From NCBI RefSeq assembly GCF_005280735.1, contig NZ_CP040077.1, positions 2,790,001-2,854,000 of the forward strand: a DNA stretch of 64,000 nucleotides, given 5' to 3'. The notes beneath the pieces are model-generated. The model was not told where the DNA came from, searched no databases, and saw only the letters and a program-made list of their open reading frames with translations. Source of the stretch: Trinickia violacea. Lineage in GTDB: Bacteria > Pseudomonadota > Gammaproteobacteria > Burkholderiales > Burkholderiaceae. The translations under genes and the position numbers were made by a program. Below, piece after piece: positions 7,691-16,164 of this stretch (positions within the stretch are counted from its first letter, which is position 1; each line of letters opens with the position of its first letter).

Positions 7691-7921
7691 TCAGGGTCGC
7701 TCAGGGTCGTCAAGGCGCCGCAGGATCTCCTCGATCCGCTCGCATTGCTTGAGCGTCAGTTCGAACTGACGCTGCACCGCAAGCAGCCGCCGACGCCAAT
7801 ATTCGACATTCAGCATCGGATTGGGCGGCTGCCGCGTCGCCCAATCCAAATGGTTCAGTTCGGCTTCCACCACGTGCTGCGCTTGAACTCTACGGGCGGC
7901 GTTCGTTTCTTTCTTTCCCAT
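7691..7921 (-). CDS. Small conserved-looking hypothetical protein
   Basis: A 76-residue basic/acidic helical protein convergent with hfq2 (seven bases between the stops). The sequence starts MGKKETNAARRVQAQ, has the block NHLDWATRQPPNPMLNVEYW with many aromatic and Pro residues, then a heptad-like amphipathic helix with Leu/Ile spacing (RRRLLAVQRQFELTLKQCER). The helix could form a coiled coil. There is no signal peptide. The ribosome site is weak. I do not recognise a family. Composition looks coding rather than random, so it is kept at moderate confidence. Confidence 0.55.
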   Translation of the reverse strand: MGKKETNAARRVQAQHVVEAELNHLDWATRQPPNPMLNVEYWRRRLLAVQRQFELTLKQCERIEEILRRLDDPERP

Positions 7922-8144
7922 ATCGTGTTCGCGTGTTGAGCGGTTGTCCCGCTACGCATCGGTTGCGCAAAATCGGTGCCGCGCGCGGGTCCCGCACTCA
8001 AGACGCGCAAGGCGCGCGCGTTTTGAACGAACGCCTCTCGCTCACGCTTTCCATCCAGCGTCCAGATCGCATCGCCCTCCGTCGAACTGGCGGGCCTGAG
8101 CTATGCTGAATGCTGGGTAGTCTGACTGGAACGGGAGCCACATC

Positions 8145-8303
8145 ATGTCCTCTGCAAAGCCCACGCCGAAGCCGCCTGATCCGCACCCTGTCGAATCCGC
8201 CGAAGAGCGTCTCGACGAAGCGCTCGACGAGACCTTCCCGGCGAGCGATCCGATCGCCGTCGACCCTGCCGAGCCGCCCGAAGACAAACAAAAACGCCGC
8301 TGA
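8145..8303 (+). CDS. Tiny acidic protein with LDEALDETFPASDP motif
   Basis: A 52-residue protein that is almost all acidic residues and proline apart from a central motif 'ERLDEALDETFPASDPIAVD'. Small proteins with this L-D-E-A-L-x-E-T/S-F-P-A-S-D-P motif are widespread in proteobacteria as unnamed hypotheticals, which is why I accept so short a gene. GGGAG precedes the ATG by about eight bases. It ends 27 bases before the LtrA-like gene on the same strand and is probably co-transcribed with it. It has no predicted fold or function; the motif may be a short linear interaction element. Confidence 0.7.
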   Translation: MSSAKPTPKPPDPHPVESAEERLDEALDETFPASDPIAVDPAEPPEDKQKRR

Positions 8304-8330
8304 CGACGCGCGGCCGACCGATGCCCACCC

Positions 8331-9521
8331 ATGCGTGAGATCCAAGACCGCTTTTTGCGCAAACGCGACGGCGAAGAAGCCCGCGTCACCTACACCGAGC
8401 TGTTTTTCGACCTGATCTACGCGTTTGCGGTCACGCAGCTTTCGCACCGGCTCATGCACGACCTGAGCGCGACCGGCGTGCTGCAGACGCTGGTCCTCTG
8501 GTTCGCGGTGTGGCTCGGCTGGCAGTACACGTGCTGGGTCACGAACTGGTTCGACCCCGAGCGCCCGCCAGTGCGTCTGCTGGTGTTCTTCGTGATGGCC
8601 ATCGGCATGATCATGGCGGCCTGCCTGCCGCTCGCGTTCGGCTCGCGCGGGCTCGTGTTCGCCGTGAGCTACGTGACGATCCAGGTGGGGCGCAGCCTCG
8701 CCGTGCTCGTTTTTCTCGGCGGCAGCCACTCGCTCACGGCGAACTTTCGGCGCATCACGGTGTGGCTCGTCATTTCCGGGGTCTGGTGGATCGCGGGCGG
8801 CCTCGCAGACGGCTCGGCGCGCCTGATTTGCTGGGGCATCGCGGTGCTGTGCGAGTACGTGTCGCCGATGTTCGGCTTCGCGCTGCCGCTTCTCGGCCGT
8901 TCGCACTCGAGCGACTGGCGCAGCGCCGAAGGCGGCCATCTCGCCGAGCGCTGCCAGGCGTTTGTGATTCTCGCGCTCGGCGAATCGGTGGTCGTCACGG
9001 GCGCCACGCTCTCCGACACCGTGTCATGGAACGCCCCCACGGTCATCGCTTTCCTGGTCTGCTTCGCGGGCAGCGTCGCGATGTGGTGGATCTACTTCGA
9101 CTGGGGGAGCCGCGCCGGCAGCCATGCGATCGCCCGATCGCGCGAGCCGGGCCTGATGGGCGCGTATTTTCACTACGTCCACGTGATCCTGATTGCCGGG
9201 ATCATCGGCTCGGCCGCCGCCGACGACCTCGTCATCCTCCATCCGGACGCGCGCATCGGCACGCCGACGGCGCTCCTGCTGATCGGCGGCCCCGCGCTCT
9301 ACGTGATCGGCTGCGGCCTCTACAAGCGCGCGATACACAGCTGGCTGCCGCTGTCGCATTGGGTCGGGCTCGCGCTCTGCGCGCTCATCGGCCCGCTCGC
9401 GTTCCATACGGATTTGCTGATGACGGGCACGCTGACCACGCTGATGATGGCCGTCGTTGCCGCCTGGGAGAGCGTATCGCGCCGGCAGTCGGCGCACGCG
9501 CGCGGCTTGCGGGCCGAGTGA
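8331..9521 (+). CDS. ltrA: LtrA family (low-temperature-requirement A-like) membrane protein
   Basis: A 396-residue polytopic membrane protein with about ten to twelve hydrophobic segments. The N-terminal signature 'VTYTELFFDLIYAFAVTQLS' is the hallmark of the LtrA family (PF06772), named from Listeria, where the gene is needed for growth in the cold; the molecular activity is unknown. A second family feature is the internal 'ERCQAFVILALGESVVVTG'. It follows the tiny LDEALDETFPASDP protein and is followed by a strong bidirectional terminator. The family name is sure, the physiological role here is not. Confidence 0.88.
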   Translation: MREIQDRFLRKRDGEEARVTYTELFFDLIYAFAVTQLSHRLMHDLSATGVLQTLVLWFAVWLGWQYTCWVTNWFDPERPPVRLLVFFVMAIGMIMAACLPLAFGSRGLVFAVSYVTIQVGRSLAVLVFLGGSHSLTANFRRITVWLVISGVWWIAGGLADGSARLICWGIAVLCEYVSPMFGFALPLLGRSHSSDWRSAEGGHLAERCQAFVILALGESVVVTGATLSDTVSWNAPTVIAFLVCFAGSVAMWWIYFDWGSRAGSHAIARSREPGLMGAYFHYVHVILIAGIIGSAAADDLVILHPDARIGTPTALLLIGGPALYVIGCGLYKRAIHSWLPLSHWVGLALCALIGPLAFHTDLLMTGTLTTLMMAVVAAWESVSRRQSAHARGLRAE

Positions 9522-9553
9522 GTCCCGAGTGAGTTCCGAACGAACGGCCCATG

Positions 9554-9600
9554 AAAAACCGCCGCCCCGCTCAGCAAGCGCTAAGCGGGGTGGCGGTTTT
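9554..9600. terminator. Bidirectional intrinsic terminator
   Basis: AAAACCGCC-x-CCCCGCT / AGCGGGG-x-GGCGGTTTT forms a long stem with A-run on the left and T-run on the right, between the convergent LtrA (+) and DUF2968 (-) genes, serving both. Confidence 0.85.
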
Positions 9601-9675
9601 GTGTAGCGGCAAGCCGGCGATCGGACCGCCAACAGCCAGCAAACGTTGGCGGCGCAGCTCGCGCGACCGGGACGC

Positions 9676-10431
9676 TCAGTGCGTGCGCGGCAACCCGGCG
9701 TCGTTCTCGCGTTGCAAGGCGGCCACGGCGCGCTGCGCTTCACGCAGTTGCGCTTGCGCCTGGACCTTCTGCGCCTGCAGCGCAGCGGCTTCGTCGCGCG
9801 TTTCCTTCTGATGGTCGTCGACGAGCTTCTGCTGCGCATGCGCGATACTGAGGTCGGCTTGCAGACGGTTCGCACGGTCCTGCGACAGGGCGATCAAGCG
9901 GTCCGTGTAAGCCTTTTGCGCCTCGAGCTTGGTGCGGCGGATTTCGACATCGGCCAACTGCACGCTTTTGCGCGCGAAGTCGCCGTAGATCGCTTCGGCG
10001 CGTCCTTCGTCCTGCGTCTTGATCACACGCCAGAAGTTCTTCTGCTCGAACAGCGCGACGTAGTACGTCATTTCCTTGCCGTAGAACAGCAGGCTCGCGC
10101 CATAGCTGCCGTTGTAGGCCGTGCGCAGTTCGACCAGGTCGTTGCCGTGGATCATCTGTTGCAGTTCAGCAACGTTGCCCGTGGCGGATTGCTTCGCTTC
10201 GTCGGCCGTGAGGGTGGTCGTGGCCGGTACGGCAGCCGCGACCGGTGTTGCCGACGGCAGCGGGTCGTTCGTGCTCGCCTGCGACGCGACGGCCACGTCG
10301 GCCGCGCTGCCGGAGGCCGCCGGTATCGCTAAGTTACTGTTCGAATTGACTTGTGCATGAACTCCCTGGATTCCCCCGATCATGACCAGCGCGGCGAGCG
10401 CGGTCCCCCGCAAGTGAGATATTTGGATCAT
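9676..10431 (-). CDS. DUF2968 domain exported protein
   Basis: A 251-residue secreted protein with a signal peptide ending in VHAQ (about residue 27), an Ala/Thr/Pro-rich linker to about residue 75, then the DUF2968 core: 'NVAELQQMIHGNDLVELRTA', 'NGSYGASLLFYGKEMTYYVA', 'LFEQKNFWRVIKTQDE'. The C-terminal 110 residues are a long charged helix rich in Gln, Ala and Lys, very likely a periplasmic coiled coil. AGGAATC precedes the ATG. The family is typical of Burkholderia and has no known function; the architecture suggests an envelope structural or scaffold role. Confidence 0.85.
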   Translation of the reverse strand: MIQISHLRGTALAALVMIGGIQGVHAQVNSNSNLAIPAASGSAADVAVASQASTNDPLPSATPVAAAVPATTTLTADEAKQSATGNVAELQQMIHGNDLVELRTAYNGSYGASLLFYGKEMTYYVALFEQKNFWRVIKTQDEGRAEAIYGDFARKSVQLADVEIRRTKLEAQKAYTDRLIALSQDRANRLQADLSIAHAQQKLVDDHQKETRDEAAALQAQKVQAQAQLREAQRAVAALQRENDAGLPRTH

Positions 10432-10511
10432 GTAGTTTGATTCCTGCGCCGATAGTTCTAATTGTCAAATCAAGCGTCTCATTATTACTCACTTTCACGC
10501 GTTTCGGGTTC

Positions 10512-10850
10512 CTAGTGGACGATTTGGTACGTACACATTTTTCCCCACAAGATTTTGCGGTTGATGCCGAGATATAAGGCGGCATCCTGCCGCCGCCAAG
10601 CGTTCGCATCGAGGGCGGCGAGCACGCGGTTGCGCTCGGCGAGATTGCGCAGCCCACGCGTCAACGCAACGTTTTCGTATCGGCTGAACTGACACCAAAT
10701 ACGCTCGGCACTCGCGCCGGCCTGATTAGAAGTTCCACTCGCGCGCAGAAAGCGCAGGTTCGCGCGTATTCTGCTTGCACTCTTAAAAAACGCTGTCCGT
10801 AGCCTGCCGTGACGACGCGGCGACGCCGCGACGACTCGGCGCGAAAACAA
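10512..10850 (-). CDS. Small Fis-type helix-turn-helix protein (start uncertain, possibly a remnant)
   Basis: The last ~45 residues (LAERNRVLAALDANAWRRQD, then AALYLGINRKILWGKMCTYQ) match the Fis/NtrC C-terminal DNA-binding helices: an 'ER..ILAAL' helix, then 'AAxxLGIxRKxLWxKM' as the recognition helix, as in sigma54 activators and response regulators. No AAA+ or receiver domain is encoded upstream. The frame runs up to a TTG at 10850, but the first 50 residues look non-coding in composition, so the true start is probably nearer the HTH. It may be a short stand-alone regulator or the surviving 3' end of a broken gene. Confidence 0.45.
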   Translation of the reverse strand: MFSRRVVAASPRRHGRLRTAFFKSASRIRANLRFLRASGTSNQAGASAERIWCQFSRYENVALTRGLRNLAERNRVLAALDANAWRRQDAALYLGINRKILWGKMCTYQIVH

Positions 10851-10881
10851 TCGAAAGACTACTCACCCAAGGAGGAAGACA

Positions 10882-11370
10882 ATGCGGCATTTCACGCAAC
10901 GCGCCCAGGCGCTCGCGCTCAATACGCTCAAGCAGGCCACGCTCGCCGGCGTGCTGCTGGCTAGCGCCGGCTTCGCGCTGGCTCAAGGAACCGATACCCC
11001 TGTCGGCACTTGGCAAACGATCGACGACCACACGGGCCAGCCCAAAGCGCTCGTGCAAATCACCGAGGACAGTAACGGCGCCCTGAGCGGCAAAGTCATC
11101 AAAGGTCTCAGCCCGAACGACAATCCACAGCGCCGCTGCACCGAATGCACCGACGCGCGTAAGGATCAGCTGATCCTCGGCATGACGATCATCAACGACA
11201 TGAAGAAATCGGACGGCGGCTGGGACGGCGGCAACATCCTCGATCCGGAGAACGGCAAGGTGTACAAGTGCAAGATGCACGTTGAAGACAACGGGCAGAA
11301 GCTCGTCGTGCGCGGCTACATCGGGATTTCGCTGCTGGGCCGCTCGCAGACCTGGAATCGGGTGCAGTGA
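10882..11370 (+). CDS. DUF2147 exported protein
   Basis: A 162-residue secreted protein with AAGGAGGAAG as a strong ribosome site. The signal peptide runs to about residue 34 (AGFALAQ). The mature protein is a single DUF2147 domain: 'VGTWQTIDDHTGQPKALVQI', 'GALSGKVIKGL', a CTECTD cysteine pair, 'GGWDGGNILDPENGKVYKCK' and 'LVVRGYIGISLLGRSQTWNR'. The family is a lipocalin-like beta-barrel found in the periplasm of many proteobacteria, with no fixed ligand. An intrinsic terminator follows 80 bases after the stop. Confidence 0.9.
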   Translation: MRHFTQRAQALALNTLKQATLAGVLLASAGFALAQGTDTPVGTWQTIDDHTGQPKALVQITEDSNGALSGKVIKGLSPNDNPQRRCTECTDARKDQLILGMTIINDMKKSDGGWDGGNILDPENGKVYKCKMHVEDNGQKLVVRGYIGISLLGRSQTWNRVQ

Positions 11371-11452
11371 GCGTCTAAGGAAGCCAACGGCCAGCGACGC
11401 GCAACACAGCCCCTAAACGCGGCTCAGCTCGAGCAACAAGAAGAAAGAGTAT

Positions 11453-11489
11453 GCCGGCCGGCGATACGCATCGTCCGGCCGGCTTTGTT
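11453..11489 (+). terminator. Intrinsic terminator after the DUF2147 gene
   Basis: GCCGGCCGG and CCGGCCGGC (11453-11461 / 11475-11483) form a nine-pair stem followed by TTTGTTT. Confidence 0.75.
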
Positions 11490-11520
11490 TCACGGATACA
11501 TGGCCGAACGCAGCCATACC

Positions 11521-11973
11521 TTACGCCGCGCGCTTGAGAGCGACGGCGAACTCCTGCCGCGGAACCGTTGCTGTCGACACGGCAGCAGGCGCTGGCGCAA
11601 CCGGATTGGCAGGCATGCCGGCCGAAACCGCAGGCGCCGGCTTGATACCCGGCCTCGTGTACGAGCGCATGCGCAGTTCCATGAGGCTGCACAACTCCTC
11701 ACTGGCAGCGCCGTATAACTGCTGGAGCACTTTCTTCAGCGTGCCGGACTGATGCCACGCTTTGAAACGGCGGTGGCAAGTCTGATACGACGGGAAGCGG
11801 CGCGGCATGGCGGACCACGTTGCACCGCTGTACATCACCCACAGCACGCCGTTCAGAACGGCCCGCGTATTGGCAAGGGGACGGCCACGCAGCTCGGCGC
11901 GCGGACGCAGTTCCGGCAACAGCGGTGCCACGCGTTGCCATTCTTCATCGGTAATATCGCGATACGGTGTCAT
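11521..11973 (-). CDS. Stand-alone DUF4096 (IS5-type transposase N-domain) protein
   Basis: A 150-residue protein whose first ~85 residues are a DUF4096 domain, the DNA-binding part of IS5/IS1031-type transposases: 'ITDEEWQRVAPLLPE', 'RGRPLANTRAVLNGVLWVMY', 'GATWSAMPRRFPSYQTCHRR' and 'FKAWHQSGTLKKVL'. Where a transposase would continue into the DDE catalytic domain, this protein instead has ~65 residues of Met/Ala/Pro-rich sequence. No inverted repeats or target duplication flank it. The ATG at 11973 has AAGGAGAGG upstream; a longer reading to 12033 lacks a ribosome site. A homologue with a different tail lies at 39084-39485. It may be a domesticated DNA-binding protein. Confidence 0.75.
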   Translation of the reverse strand: MTPYRDITDEEWQRVAPLLPELRPRAELRGRPLANTRAVLNGVLWVMYSGATWSAMPRRFPSYQTCHRRFKAWHQSGTLKKVLQQLYGAASEELCSLMELRMRSYTRPGIKPAPAVSAGMPANPVAPAPAAVSTATVPRQEFAVALKRAA

Positions 11974-12031
11974 GGTCCTCTCCTTTGTCAGATCCATGAC
12001 ACAACAATATCGAGGTACGCATGCACCGAAC

Positions 12032-12047
12032 ATCGGATTAATCCGAT
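12032..12047. promoter_or_regulatory. Perfect 16-base palindrome upstream of the DUF4096 gene
   Basis: ATCGGATTAATCCGAT lies 59 bases before the ATG of the DUF4096 gene and after the zapE stop. Position fits an operator, but one palindrome of this length is expected by chance in a window this size. Confidence 0.35.
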
Positions 12048-12115
12048 TCTTGAAATAGCCTGATGGCGGACGTGTTGCCGCTTCTAACGGCGTCCGCTTG
12101 CGCCTTCGCTATCCA

Positions 12116-13213
12116 TTAGGTCAACGACGTGTCGACGATCCGTCGCGGCGTTTCCAAATACTCCTTCGATTGCATCTCGACCAAGCGCGACACCGTCCGG
12201 CTAAATTCATTGGCCATCGGCCCTTCGACGTACAAGTCCTCGGCCGGCACCGCGGCCGACATCAAGAGCTTCACCTTGTGGTCGTAGAACACGTCGACGA
12301 GCCACGTAAAGCGCCGTGCCTCGGACGCCATCCGCGGCGACATCTGCGGCACGTCCGACAGAATCACCGCGTGAAAACGCGTCGCCAGCTCCAGGTAATC
12401 GTTCTGCGAACGCGGGCCGCCGCATAGCGTCGCGAAGTCGAACCAGACCACGCCATCGGCCTTGCGCAGCGCCTTCAGCTCGCGCTTTTCGATGCGCAGG
12501 ATCGGGCTTTCGTCGGGCACCGCGGCGAGCTGCGAATACGCGGCGCGCAACGCCTTGTCAGCGGCGGCGCCGAGCGGCGTGTGATAGACGGACACCTTCG
12601 CGAGCGTGCGCTGCCGATAATCGATGCCCGCGTCGACGTTGATCACGTCGAGCTTCGTCTTGATCAGCTCGATCGCCGGCAACACCCGGTCGCGATGCAA
12701 GCCGTCGGGATAGAGCGTGTCCGGATCGTAGTTGGACGTCATCACGAACTGCACGCCATTCTCGAACAGCTTGTCGAGCAGCCGATACAGGATCATCGCG
12801 TCCGCGATATCGGACACGTGGAATTCGTCGAAACAGATCAAGCGATAGCGCTTCGCGACGCGGCGCGCCAGTTCGTCGAGCGGATCGGCCTGCCCTTTCA
12901 GCTCTTCGAGCTCGCGATGCACCTCGCGCATGAACTCGTGGAAGTGCAGCCGCGTCTTGCGCGTGAGCGGCACGATCGCATAGAAGCTGTCCATCAGGAA
13001 GCTCTTGCCGCGGCCCACGCCGCCCCACATGTAGATCCCGCGCGGCAGATCCGGACGCATGATCAGCTTCATGAAGGCGTTCGGGCGGCGCGCCTTGTAG
13101 GCGACCCACTCTTCGTAGCACCGCTGCAGACGGTCGACGGCCGCGCGCTGCGCCGCATCGGATTGATACCCCCGCGTCTGCAGTTCCTTTTCGTAGTATT
13201 CGGTGACGTTCAT
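12116..13213 (-). CDS. zapE: Cell division ATPase ZapE (AFG1-like)
   Basis: A 365-residue AFG1/ZapE ATPase. Walker A is GGVGRGKS at residues 64-71, Walker B 'LICFDEFHV' with Asp129-Glu130, and a sensor-1 region 'VQFVMTSNY'. Length and order match the E. coli protein, which meets the Z-ring and is needed for division under some stresses. It lies immediately downstream of lpdA on the same strand, separated by an intrinsic terminator, so it is probably transcribed mainly from its own promoter. The ATG at 13213 opens 'MNVTEYYEKEL', usual for the family. Confidence 0.93.
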   Translation of the reverse strand: MNVTEYYEKELQTRGYQSDAAQRAAVDRLQRCYEEWVAYKARRPNAFMKLIMRPDLPRGIYMWGGVGRGKSFLMDSFYAIVPLTRKTRLHFHEFMREVHRELEELKGQADPLDELARRVAKRYRLICFDEFHVSDIADAMILYRLLDKLFENGVQFVMTSNYDPDTLYPDGLHRDRVLPAIELIKTKLDVINVDAGIDYRQRTLAKVSVYHTPLGAAADKALRAAYSQLAAVPDESPILRIEKRELKALRKADGVVWFDFATLCGGPRSQNDYLELATRFHAVILSDVPQMSPRMASEARRFTWLVDVFYDHKVKLLMSAAVPAEDLYVEGPMANEFSRTVSRLVEMQSKEYLETPRRIVDTSLT

Positions 13214-13226
13214 CGTGTGACGGTAG

Positions 13227-13264
13227 AAAAAACAAAAGGCGGTGGGATCGCTCCCGCCCGCCTT
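13227..13264 (-). terminator. Intrinsic terminator of the odhA-odhB-lpdA operon
   Basis: On the minus strand AAGGCGGGCGGGA...TCCCACCGCCTT is followed by TTGTTTTTT, between the lpdA stop and the zapE start. Confidence 0.75.
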
Positions 13265-13318
13265 CGTGGTACTGCAGTTGCGCCCGCTTCACTCAGCCGG
13301 CGCGACCTCTTTACCGGA

Positions 13319-14749
13319 TTACATATTGAGCGAGCGTTTGTCGACGGCGAGCGCCGCTTCGCGCATCACTTCGGAAAGCGACGGATGCGGATGGCAGATA
13401 CGGCCGATGTCTTCCGACGCCGCCTTGAACTCCATCGCCACCACCGCTTCCGCGATCAGGTCCGACGCGTCCGCCGAGATGATGTGCACGCCGAGCAGCT
13501 CGTCGGTTTTCGCGTCGGCGATCATCTTCACAAAGCCGTCGGCCTTGTTGATGCCGAGCGCACGGCCGTTCGCCATGAACGGGAACTGTCCCGTCTTGAT
13601 CTCGCGGCCTTCGGCCTTCAGTTGCTGCTCCGTCTTGCCGACCCACGCGATTTCCGGCTCGGTGTAGATCACCCACGGAATGCAGTTGTAGTCGATGTGC
13701 GGTTTCTGGCCGTCGATGACTTCGGCGACCAGCACGCCTTCGTCTTCGGCCTTGTGCGCGAGCATCGGGCCGCGCACCACGTCGCCGATCGCGTAGACGT
13801 TCGGCACCGCCGTGCGGCAGTGATCGTCGACGTCGATGAAGCCGCGCTCGTTCGCCTTCAGGCCGATCGCTTCGAGACCGAGGTTGTCGGTATTCGGCAC
13901 GCGGCCGATCGACACGATCAGGCGATCGGCTTCGAGCGTCTGCGCGTTGCCGTCCTTGTCGGTGTAGGCCATCGTCACGCTGTCTGCGGTCGTCTTCACT
14001 TCGCCGATGTTCACGCCGAGGTGGATGTCGAGACCCTGCTTCTTGAATTGCTTCGCCGCTTCCTTCGCGAGCGCTTCGTCACAGGTGCCGAGGAATGCCG
14101 GCAGCGCTTCGAGCACGGTCACGTCGGCGCCGAGACGGCGCCACACCGAGCCGAGTTCCAGGCCGATCACGCCCGCGCCGATCACGGCGAGCTTCTTCGG
14201 CACGGAGTCGAATGCCAGTGCGCCTTCGTTGTCCGACACGATCTTGTTGTCGACCGGTGCGTTCGGCAGGTGGCGCGCCTTCGAACCCGTCGCGATGATC
14301 ACGTTCTTGGCCGTGACGACTTCGGTCTCGCCCTCGCCGCTCACTTCGATCGTCACGCCGGCGTCGGTCTTGCCGGTGAACTTGCCGTGACCCTTGAGCC
14401 AGGTGATCTTGTTCTTGCGGAACAGGAACTCGATGCCCTTCGTCATCTTCTCGACGATGCCGTCCTTGCGGGACATCATCTTCGAGATGTCGAGCTTCAC
14501 GTCCGACACGTTGATGCCGTGGTCAACGAGGTGATGCGACGCGTTCTCGAACTCCTCCGACGACGCGAGCAGCGCCTTCGACGGAATGCAGCCCACGTTC
14601 AGGCACGTGCCGCCGAGCTTGAGCGCGCCGGCCGGGTTCTTCCATTTTTCGATACATGCGACGGTCTTGCCGAGCTGCGCGGCGCGGATGGCGGCGATAT
14701 ATCCGCCCGGGCCGGCGCCGATCACGACGACGTCAAATTCTTTGGACAT
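13319..14749 (-). CDS. lpdA: Dihydrolipoyl dehydrogenase (E3)
   Basis: A 476-residue flavoprotein disulfide reductase. The FAD-binding GAGPGGY motif is at residues 12-18 and the redox-active pair is in 'GGTCLNVGCIPSKA'. A second Rossmann motif 'VIGAGVIGLELGSVW' binds NAD; the C-terminal dimerisation domain ends with 'CHPHPSLSE', which supplies the catalytic His (HxxxxE). AAAGGAT precedes the ATG. It is third in the odhA-odhB-lpdA operon and so acts as E3 of 2-oxoglutarate dehydrogenase, reoxidising lipoyl groups of E2 in the TCA cycle. It has no N-terminal lipoyl domain, unlike the E3 of some pyruvate dehydrogenase operons. Confidence 0.96.
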   Translation of the reverse strand: MSKEFDVVVIGAGPGGYIAAIRAAQLGKTVACIEKWKNPAGALKLGGTCLNVGCIPSKALLASSEEFENASHHLVDHGINVSDVKLDISKMMSRKDGIVEKMTKGIEFLFRKNKITWLKGHGKFTGKTDAGVTIEVSGEGETEVVTAKNVIIATGSKARHLPNAPVDNKIVSDNEGALAFDSVPKKLAVIGAGVIGLELGSVWRRLGADVTVLEALPAFLGTCDEALAKEAAKQFKKQGLDIHLGVNIGEVKTTADSVTMAYTDKDGNAQTLEADRLIVSIGRVPNTDNLGLEAIGLKANERGFIDVDDHCRTAVPNVYAIGDVVRGPMLAHKAEDEGVLVAEVIDGQKPHIDYNCIPWVIYTEPEIAWVGKTEQQLKAEGREIKTGQFPFMANGRALGINKADGFVKMIADAKTDELLGVHIISADASDLIAEAVVAMEFKAASEDIGRICHPHPSLSEVMREAALAVDKRSLNM

Positions 14750-14871
14750 GACTATCCTTTCGATGACGCAGCGGCGCGCGGTGGGTCATTCAAACCCGGC
14801 CGCGCGGCGCTGCGATTCAGATCAAATGCAATGCGGAAGACTGATGCGAACTACAGGTGTAACCGCAGGGA

Positions 14872-16164
14872 TTACAGATCCAGCAGCAGACGGGCCGGAT
14901 CTTCGAGCGCGTCCTTCATCGCGACCAGCGACAGCACGGCTTCGCGGCCGTCGATGATGCGGTGGTCGTACGACAGCGCGAGGTAGTTCATCGGACGGAT
15001 CACGATCTGGCCATTCTCGACCACCGCACGCTCCTTCGTCGCGTGCACGCCGAGAATCGCCGACTGCGGCGGGTTGATGATCGGCGTCGAGAGCATCGAG
15101 CCGAACACGCCGCCGTTCGAGATCGAGAACGTGCCGCCCGTCATTTCTTCGATCGACAGCTTGCCGTCCTTCGCCTTCTGGCCGAATTCGGCGATCTTCT
15201 TCTCGATGTCGGCGAGGCTCATCTGATCCGCGTTGCGCAGGATCGGCACCACGAGACCGCGCGGCGAACCGACCGCGATACCGATGTCGAAGTAGCCGTG
15301 ATAGACGATGTCGTTGCCGTCGATCGACGCGTTCACGAGCGGGAATTTCTTCAGCGCGTGAACAGCCGCCTTGACGAAGAACGACATGAAGCCGAGCTTC
15401 ACGCCATGTTCCTTCTCGAACTTGTCCTTGTACTTGTTGCGCAGGTCCATGACCGGCGCCATGTTCACTTCGTTGAACGTCGTGAGGATGGCGTTGGTCT
15501 GCTGCGACTCGAGCAGACGCTCGGCGATACGCGCACGCAGACGCGACATCGGCACGCGCTGTTCCGGACGGTTGTGGAGCCACGTGTCGGCGGATGCCGG
15601 GGCCTTCACGTCCTGCAGCGCCGGGCGCGCAGCCTTCGCGGGCGCGGCGGCCGGAGCCTTGGCAGCCGGCGCCGGTGCGGCGGTGCCCGCGGCGAGCACG
15701 TCGCCCTTCGTGATGCGGCCGTCGCGGCCCGTGCCTTGCAGTTGATCGGCGGAGAGGTTCTTCTCGGCCATCAGCTTGTTCGCGGCGGGCGAAGCAGCCG
15801 TGCTGGCCGAAGCCGCTGCTGCTGCCGGTGCAGCGGCGGGCGCCGGCTGCACTTCGGCCGTGCCTGCGGCTGCAGCGGCTGCGGGAGCCGCGGTGGCGGC
15901 GGCGGTCGTCGCGCCCGCCTTCGCTTCCGTGTCGATCTTCGCGATGATTTCGTCAGCGACGACGATATCGCCATCGTGCTTGATGACTTGTGCGAGCACG
16001 CCTGCCGACGGGGCCGGTACTTCGAGCACGACCTTGTCGGTTTCGATCTCGATCAAGATTTCGTCTTGCGCGACAGCCTCGCCCGGCTGCTTCTTCCACT
16101 GGAGCATGGTGGCTTCCGAGACCGACTCGGACAGCTGGGGAACCTTGACTTCTACGATAGCCAT
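14872..16164 (-). CDS. odhB: 2-oxoglutarate dehydrogenase E2, dihydrolipoyl succinyltransferase
   Basis: A 430-residue E2 subunit. The N-terminal lipoyl domain has Lys44 in 'IEIETDKVVLEV' as the lipoylation site; a long Ala/Pro linker (about 85-165), a peripheral-subunit-binding domain ('NKLMAEKNLSADQLQGTGRD') and another linker follow. The catalytic domain ends with 'SYDHRIIDGREAV', giving His401 and Asp405 of the acyltransferase HxxxD. The ATG at 16164 (AGGAAA upstream) gives the standard 'MAIVEVKVPQLSES' start. It transfers succinyl groups from E1 to CoA and forms the 24-mer core that binds OdhA and LpdA. Confidence 0.96.
   Translation of the reverse strand: MAIVEVKVPQLSESVSEATMLQWKKQPGEAVAQDEILIEIETDKVVLEVPAPSAGVLAQVIKHDGDIVVADEIIAKIDTEAKAGATTAAATAAPAAAAAAGTAEVQPAPAAAPAAAAASASTAASPAANKLMAEKNLSADQLQGTGRDGRITKGDVLAAGTAAPAPAAKAPAAAPAKAARPALQDVKAPASADTWLHNRPEQRVPMSRLRARIAERLLESQQTNAILTTFNEVNMAPVMDLRNKYKDKFEKEHGVKLGFMSFFVKAAVHALKKFPLVNASIDGNDIVYHGYFDIGIAVGSPRGLVVPILRNADQMSLADIEKKIAEFGQKAKDGKLSIEEMTGGTFSISNGGVFGSMLSTPIINPPQSAILGVHATKERAVVENGQIVIRPMNYLALSYDHRIIDGREAVLSLVAMKDALEDPARLLLDL

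Noticed and set aside
11521..11973. An intact IS5-type insertion sequence
   Set aside because: Only the DUF4096 head is present, and I find no terminal inverted repeats, target duplication or DDE domain.
12581..14986. An 801-codon open frame on the plus strand over zapE and lpdA
   Set aside because: It spans two well-identified genes in antisense, has no ribosome site or recognisable domain, and is a codon-bias shadow.
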